Below the pieces are notes generated by a model. That model did no database searches. It saw only the letters and a list, made by a program, of their open reading frames with translations, and was not told where the DNA came from. From assembly GCF_003387475.1 (NCBI RefSeq), contig NZ_QUNO01000003.1, forward strand, positions 620,001 through 684,000: a stretch of 64,000 bases of DNA, given 5' to 3'. The first letter of the stretch is position 1. Every line of letters begins with the position of its first letter. Source of the stretch: Kutzneria buriramensis (GTDB taxonomy: Bacteria; Actinomycetota; Actinomycetes; Mycobacteriales; Pseudonocardiaceae). Below, in pieces: positions 56,534 to 64,000 of the stretch. A program made the position numbers and the translations under genes.

Positions 56534-56631
56534 ACCCCCGCGAGTCGCGCTCTGGGACACACCGAATGTAAGTCTCAGGCATGTGCCTGAGACTTACATT
56601 CGGTGTGCTTGAGAGCGCGACTCGCGGGGGT
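56534..56631. terminator. 98-base near-perfect hairpin between convergent genes
   Basis: The outer stem pairs 56534-56553 with 56612-56631 (20 bp, perfect). A 4x4 internal loop separates it from an inner stem 56558-56581/56584-56607 (24 bp, perfect) with a two-base turn. It lies between the GH27 stop and the methyltransferase stop, and it would terminate both. Confidence 0.8.
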
Positions 56632-56632
56632 G

Positions 56633-57442
56633 TCAGGGGGTCTTCACGGCTACGCCGCCGAAGAAGAGGTAGCGCTCGGGGTGTTCCTCGGCCTCGCCGT
56701 CATCGGGACGCCACTCGGGGACGTAGACGGCGCCGGGGGCGACCAGGTCGAAATCGCCGAAGAGGGCGGTGATCTGTTTGCGGGACCGGCCTACGGCGGT
56801 GTTGGTGCTGGTCGCGTACAGGTTGACCAGCCCCTCCTCCTCGGCGCGCGGCCGGTGGTCGCCGGTGGCGTGGCTGATGGCGAGCATGCTGCCGGGGGCC
56901 AGCTTGTTGCGGTACTTGGAGATCAGCGGCCCGAGGTCGGCGGGTTCGGGGACGAAGTGCAGGACGGCCAGCATGAGGAGCAGGACGGGGCGGTCGAAGT
57001 CGAGCATCTCGCGGGTGACGGCGTGGCTGAACACCTCGCCGGGCGACCGGAGGTCGACGTCGATCACGGCGGCCTGGGGCACGTCCGCGAGCATCAGCTC
57101 GCTGTGGGCCACGGCGACGGCCTCGTTGTCCACATAGACGGTGCGGCTGTCCTTGCTCGCCTGCAACGCGATCTCGTGCACGTTGCCCGCGGTCGGAATG
57201 CCCGAGCCGATGTCCAGGAACTGCCGGATGCCCCGCTCGGCGGCGAAGCCGACGACCCGGCGCAGGAACTTGCGGTTGGCTCTGCTGGCCGCGGTCACGC
57301 CGGGCAGGACCTCCTCGGCCCGCCGGGCGAACTCGCGGTCGGCGGCGAAGTTGTGGCCGCCGCCCAGGTAAGCGTCGTACACGCGCGCGGCACTCGGCTT
57401 GGTGGTGTCGACCTCGGCCGGTACCCAACTCCGTAATCCCAC
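56633..57442 (-). CDS. SAM-dependent methyltransferase of the Methyltransf_19 (DUF574) family
   Basis: 269 residues from the GTG at 57442 (a GTG at 57502 would add 20). The family start is SWVPAEVDTTKPSAARVYDAYLGGGHNFAADREFA, followed by RQFLDIGSGIPTAGNVHEIA (SAM site), VYVDNEAVAVAHSELML and ISHATGD. This family is abundant in actinomycetes, and its substrates are mostly unknown. I chose the downstream start because family members usually begin just before the PSAARVYD block. It ends inside the long hairpin region. Confidence 0.88.
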   Translation of the reverse strand: MGLRSWVPAEVDTTKPSAARVYDAYLGGGHNFAADREFARRAEEVLPGVTAASRANRKFLRRVVGFAAERGIRQFLDIGSGIPTAGNVHEIALQASKDSRTVYVDNEAVAVAHSELMLADVPQAAVIDVDLRSPGEVFSHAVTREMLDFDRPVLLLMLAVLHFVPEPADLGPLISKYRNKLAPGSMLAISHATGDHRPRAEEEGLVNLYATSTNTAVGRSRKQITALFGDFDLVAPGAVYVPEWRPDDGEAEEHPERYLFFGGVAVKTP

Positions 57443-57494
57443 AGTGGCCCCACGACTCTCTGCCCCCGCGTAGACCTTACCGGAGATCGGCCGA

Positions 57495-60154
<2,660 letters not shown>

Positions 60155-60158
<4 letters not shown>

Positions 60159-62395
60159 TGGGCGGCCGGCTCCGGCTGCCCAGAGGGGACACCGTCGGTC
60201 TTGGGGGCGTCCGCCGCGGCGGCCTCGTCCTCGTTCACGAGGATCAGGCTGATCTTGCCGCGGTTGTCGATGTCGGCGATCTCCACGCGGAGCTTGTCGC
60301 CGACCTTGACCACGTCCTCGACCTTGGCGATGCGCTTGCCGTTGCCCAGCTTGGAGATGTGCACCAGGCCGTCGCGGCCGGGCAGCAGCGACACGAACGC
60401 GCCGAAGGCGGCGGTCTTCACGACCGTGCCCAGGAAGCGCTCGCCCACCTTGGGCAGCTGCGGGTTGGCGATCGCGTTGATCAGGCCGATGGCCGCCTCG
60501 GCCGACGGGCCGTCGGCCGCGCCGACGTAGATCGTGCCGTCGTCCTCGATGGAGATGTCGGCGCCGGTCTGCTCGGTGATCGAGTTGATCATCTTGCCCT
60601 TGGGGCCGATCACCTCGCCGATCTTGTCGACCGGGATGTTGATCGCGGTGACGCGCGGCGCGAACGGGGACATCTCGTCCGGCCGGTCGATGGCCTCCTC
60701 GATGACCTCGAGGATGGTCAGCCGGGCGTCGCGGGCCTGGCCCAGCGCCATGGCCAGCACCTCGGACGGGATGCCGTCCAGCTTGGTGTCCAGCTGGAGC
60801 GCGGTCACGAACTCCTTGGTGCCGGCGACCTTGAAGTCCATGTCGCCGAACGCGTCCTCGGCGCCCAGGATGTCGGTCAGCGCGACGTAGCGGGTCTCGC
60901 CGTCGACCTCGTCGGACACCAGGCCCATGGCGATGCCGGCGACCGGGGCCTTCAGCGGCACACCGGCGTTGAGCAGCGACATGGTGGAGGCGCAGACCGA
61001 GCCCATCGAGGTGGAGCCGTTGGAGCCCAGCGCCTCGGAGACCTGGCGGATCGCGTACGGGAACTCGTCCCGCTTCGGCAGCACCGGCACCAGCGCCCGC
61101 TCGGCCAGCGCGCCGTGGCCGATCTCGCGCCGCTTGGGCGAGCCGACCCGGCCGGTCTCACCGGTGGAGAAGGGCGGGAAGTTGTAGTGGTGCAGGTAGC
61201 GCTTGTGCGTCTCCGGGGACAGCGAGTCGATCTGCTGCTCCATGCGCAGCATGTTCAGCGTGGTGACGCCCAGGATCTGGGTCTCGCCACGCTCGAACAG
61301 CGCCGAGCCGTGCGCCCGCGGCACGAGGGCCACCTCGGCGGACAGCTGCCGGATGTCGGTCAGGCCGCGGCCGTCGATGCGGATCTTGTCGCGCAGCACG
61401 CGCTGGCGGACCAGCTTCTTGGTCAGCGACCGGAACGCGGCGCCGATCTCCTTCTCGCGACCCTCGAACTGGTCGGCCAGCTTCTCCAGCGCCGCGGCCT
61501 TGATCTCGTCCAGCCGGGACTCGCGCTCCTGCTTGCCGGCGATGGTCAGCGCCTGGGCCAGCTCGCCGCTCACCGCGGCCTCGACGGCCTCGAAGGCGTC
61601 CGGCTGGTAGGCCAGGTACTGCGGGAACTCGCCGGTCGGCTTGGCGGCCTTCTCGGCCAGCTCCTGCTGGGCCACGCACAGGGCGCGGATGAACGGCTTG
61701 GCGGCCTCCAGGCCGGAGGCGACGACCTGCTCGTTCGGCGCGCCGGCGCCGCCCGCGATCAGGTCGATCACGTTCTCGGTGGCCTCGGCCTCGACCATCA
61801 TGATCGCGACGTCGTCACCGACGATGCGGCCGGCGACCACCATGTCGAAGGTGGCCCGCTCCAGCAGCTCGTAGGTCGGGAAGGCGACCCACTGGCCGTC
61901 GATCAGGGCGACGCGGACGCCGCCGATCGGGCCGGAGAACGGCAGGCCGGCCAGCTGGGTGGAGGCGGACGCGGCGTTGATCGCGACCACGTCGTACAGG
62001 TCGGCCGGGTTCAGGCTCTGCACGGTGATGACGACCTGGATCTCGTTGCGCAGGCCGTCCACGAAGGACGGGCGCAGCGGGCGGTCGATCAGGCGGCAGG
62101 TGAGGATCGCGTCCGTGGACGGCCGGCCCTCGCGGCGGAAGAAGGCGCCCGGGATGCGGCCGACGGCGTACATCCGCTCCTCGACGTCCACCGTCAGCGG
62201 GAAGAAGTCGAACTGGTCCTTCGGGTGCTTGGACGCCGTGGTGGCGCTCAGCAGCATGGTCTCGTCGTCCAGGTAGGCGACGACGCTGCCGGCGGCCTGG
62301 CGGGCCAGCCGGCCCGTCTCGAAGCGGACGGCGCGCTTGCCGAACGCGCCGTTGTCGATGACGGCGGTGGTCTCGTGGACCTCGAAATCGGTCAT
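60155..62395 (-). CDS. pnp: Polyribonucleotide nucleotidyltransferase (PNPase/GpsI)
   Basis: 746 residues from the ATG at 62395 ([19 protein letters not shown]). Two RNase PH domains ([22 protein letters not shown] in the first; [14 protein letters not shown] and [18 protein letters not shown] in the second), then KH ([25 protein letters not shown]) and S1 ([20 protein letters not shown]). It degrades RNA phosphorolytically. GAGGAGA precedes the start. The long leader after the rpsO terminator contains further inverted repeats, for example around CTTCGATCGAAG. Confidence 0.96.
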
Positions 62396-62569
62396 GTAGT
62401 TGGTTCTCCTCGTCACAGGGAGACGCCCGCGGTCCCTGGCGACGAGGCCGGTCTTCGATCGAAGTCCACGGGATGCTCCCGGGGACCACTACCGAGGACC
62501 GGCGTACCCGTACTCGCCGTGCGCCGCTGGCGCGTGTCCCGATGTTCGTTTGTTGTGGTTACGTGCGGA

Positions 62570-62600
62570 GAGGGGGAGCGGCCGGTGGCCGCTCCCCCTC
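62570..62600 (-). terminator. Terminator between rpsO and pnp
   Basis: A perfect 14-bp stem (62570-62583 with 62587-62600) has a 3-base loop. It starts 6 bases after the rpsO stop in transcription order. Some read-through to pnp is likely, as in the conserved rpsO-pnp arrangement. Confidence 0.8.
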
Positions 62601-62605
62601 GCTGC

Positions 62606-62875
62606 TCATCGACGCAGGCCGAGCCGCTGGATCAGCGACCGGTAACGCTCGATGTCGGTCTTGGTCAGGTAGTTCAACAGCCGGCGGCGGCGGCCGACCA
62701 TCAGCAGCAGGCCACGACGCGAGTGGTGGTCGTGCTTGTGGAAACGCAGGTGCTCGGTGAGGTCGCTGATGCGCTTGCTCAGCAGCGCGATCTGGGCCTC
62801 GGGAGATCCGGTGTCCCCGTCCTTCAAGCCGTACTCGGCGAGGATGGTCTTCTTCTGCTCGGTGGACAGTGCCAC
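62606..62875 (-). CDS. rpsO: 30S ribosomal protein S15
   Basis: An 89-residue protein of normal length: [51 protein letters not shown] and [11 protein letters not shown] are the S15 hallmarks (16S rRNA-binding His/Asp/Ser/Arg). GTG start at 62875 with GAGAGCGAAC upstream. Followed by a strong terminator and then pnp. Confidence 0.97.
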   Translation of the reverse strand: MALSTEQKKTILAEYGLKDGDTGSPEAQIALLSKRISDLTEHLRFHKHDHHSRRGLLLMVGRRRRLLNYLTKTDIERYRSLIQRLGLRR

Positions 62876-62913
62876 TTGTTCGCTCTCATCTCTGTTGCGG
62901 TCGTCCCGTGGGG

Positions 62914-62931
62914 CCCCCTTCGCGAAGGGGG
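62914..62931. terminator. Palindromic hairpin between the RNA-ligase-like gene and rpsO
   Basis: CCCCCTTCG and CGAAGGGGG form a contiguous 18-base palindrome, a probable terminator of the upstream minus-strand gene. Confidence 0.6.
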
Positions 62932-62990
62932 TTGTCGGTACCGGCCGCCACGGACCGCAGCCGGACCCAAACACCGAGGTTAGCAGGTGT

Positions 62991-63494
62991 TCACGGGAGG
63001 CCGCGCAGCAGCACCGCGTCGAGGGCCGAATAGCGGTACCCGTCCGGGGTCCGCTCGCTTCGCATGAGCACCAGCTCGCTCGACGTCCACCAAGGTCCTT
63101 TGTAACCCACAAGGGGGATGGCGTCGAGCGATTTGCGGGGCGACCGGGCGACGGTGAGGTGCGGCACGAACTCGTGCCGCTCGACGTGGACGGAGGTGTG
63201 GTCCCGGACGGCCGCCGCCGCCGCGGCCAGCCCGTCGTCGGCCTCGACGCCGATCCACAGCACCCCGGGGAAGGTGCCGGCCGAGGCCAGCCGGAGCCGG
63301 ATGGGCCGCAGGTCGGCGGCCCGTTCCCGCAGCCAGGCGGCGCGGGCCGCCGGGTCGTCGCCGTCCCCGTGGAAGCAGAGGGTGATGTGCCACTTGTCCC
63401 GGGCGATCCACTGAGGACCGTCGACTGTGGCCAGTGCCGCCGCCAGGTGGTCGAGGGCGGCGGCATCCGGGACGAGGGCGGTGAAAGTTCTCAT
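62991..63494 (-). CDS. 2'-5' RNA ligase-like (2H phosphoesterase) protein
   Basis: A 167-residue protein with two HxT motifs about 80 residues apart: [10 protein letters not shown] and [10 protein letters not shown], the catalytic pair of the 2H phosphoesterase superfamily (ThpR/LigT). The start [10 protein letters not shown] is typical. Such enzymes ligate or cyclise 2'-5' RNA ends; the physiological substrate is unclear. Start ATG 63494. Confidence 0.85.
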   Translation of the reverse strand: MRTFTALVPDAAALDHLAAALATVDGPQWIARDKWHITLCFHGDGDDPAARAAWLRERAADLRPIRLRLASAGTFPGVLWIGVEADDGLAAAAAAVRDHTSVHVERHEFVPHLTVARSPRKSLDAIPLVGYKGPWWTSSELVLMRSERTPDGYRYSALDAVLLRGLP

Positions 63495-63526
63495 ACCCGG
63501 TTGAGCGCGAGGCATGAACACAGTTC

Positions 63527-64000
63527 TCAAACTTGTGGGAAGGCTGCTCGGCGGAGCAGCTCCGCGAGCCACGGGTGGCGGTCGCGAACCGTCTCGGCGG
63601 CCTGCGTCAGGTCCTCGGGGCGGGCGACGCGGCGCAGTGCCTGCACGGCGGCGACGTCCGGGCGGCCGTCGTGCACGGGCAGCGCGTCGCGGTCCACCGT
63701 GGGCCGGGATTCCCGCACGTCCTCCAGCGCCTGCTGCATCGACGGCCGGTCTCCCGAGGCCACGCCGGGGGTGAGGATCTTGCGTTCGAGCATGATCAGC
63801 CGGGCCAGCACCGCCGGGTTGCCGATCTTGGCCCGCCGGCCGCTCATCACCTGGCTCAGCATCGGCGCGCTGATGCCCAGCACGTCGGCCAGGTAGGCCT
63901 GGGAGATGTCGAAGGCCACCACGAGCCGGCGCACCCGGTCCCCGAGCGGCTCGCCGTACCACTCACGTTGCAGCGCCAGATTGCGCTGGACGATCTTGTG
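63527..64000 (-). CDS. XRE-like helix-turn-helix protein, start beyond right edge
   Basis: The frame is open to the last base, where it reads HKIVQRNLALQREWYG, so the N-terminus lies outside. About 157 residues are visible. The HTH is VVAFDISQAYLADVLGISAPMLSQVMSGRRAKIGNPAVLARLIMLER. The C-terminal half (DVRESRPTVD..., AETVRDRHPWLAELL) is helical and unassigned. A GTG at 63934 is possible as a start, but upstream residues look coding. Probably a DNA-binding regulator. Confidence 0.75.
   Translation of the reverse strand, partial: HKIVQRNLALQREWYGEPLGDRVRRLVVAFDISQAYLADVLGISAPMLSQVMSGRRAKIGNPAVLARLIMLERKILTPGVASGDRPSMQQALEDVRESRPTVDRDALPVHDGRPDVAAVQALRRVARPEDLTQAAETVRDRHPWLAELLRRAAFPQV

Overview
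The window is about 72% G+C by eye, with GTG starts, four-base stop/start overlaps and many genes that look leaderless. It carries the conserved actinobacterial block rpsO-pnp-M16 peptidase-dapB ... thyX-dapA-rnj-ftsK ... argA ... rimO-pgsA-cinA ... clgR-pspA-pspM. This points to a filamentous actinomycete. The gene set (heme peroxidase, several sedolisins, Methyltransf_19, LAL regulator) suggests Pseudonocardiales, but the genus cannot be fixed from the sequence alone. No rRNA, tRNA, CRISPR array, transposase or prophage was recognised.

Left part (1-17 kb), mostly accessory genes: the tail of a DUF6328-type membrane protein; a large LuxR-family ATPase regulator (LAL) divergent from a 43-residue secreted peptide; dinB behind a LexA-like SOS box; a sedolisin; a methyltransferase; an orphan ParA coupled to an Nei-type glycosylase; an animal-type heme peroxidase with a coupled 32-codon ORF; a small protein ending in a RHIM-like amyloid motif, convergent with a winged-helix/TPR protein; pyrD; a second sedolisin; and a UraA-type permease.

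17-25 kb: the envelope-stress set pspM-pspA-(unknown membrane gene)-clgR, a DUF2142/GtrA pair, cinA-pgsA-rimO, then a SnoaL-like protein and an AlkZ-like winged-helix protein.

26-40 kb, an accessory insertion inside the core block: a large subtilase, an S41 peptidase coupled to a 1626-residue protein with four tandem CbxX-type AAA+ modules, argA, a MerR regulator, and a low-G+C conflict-type locus. That locus encodes a RHIM-like N-terminal motif, an inactive-HD-like region and an HSP90-like ATPase. After one in-frame TGA it continues in the same frame into an array of winged-HTH-like repeats.

40-50 kb: ftsK, an EamA exporter, rnj-dapA, a TIGR03085 protein, thyX, a ribbon-helix-helix protein behind an array of TGACGTCA palindromes, a DUF4097 protein, a cluster of hairpins and a YcaQ-like protein.

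50-64 kb: a GNAT, a GT51 transglycosylase with a decayed transpeptidase half, a small membrane protein, a ROK regulator divergent from a GH27 galactosidase, a methyltransferase, dapB, the M16 peptidase, pnp, rpsO, a 2'-5' RNA ligase-like protein and the start-less end of an HTH protein.

The most notable signals are: the matching RHIM-like motifs at two loci 25 kb apart; the single TGA that splits the HSP90/wHTH frame; the TGACGTCA operator array; a two-copy REP-like palindrome; a dispersed GTCCA-N3-YGGAC palindrome seen at least eight times; and several long structured non-coding segments.
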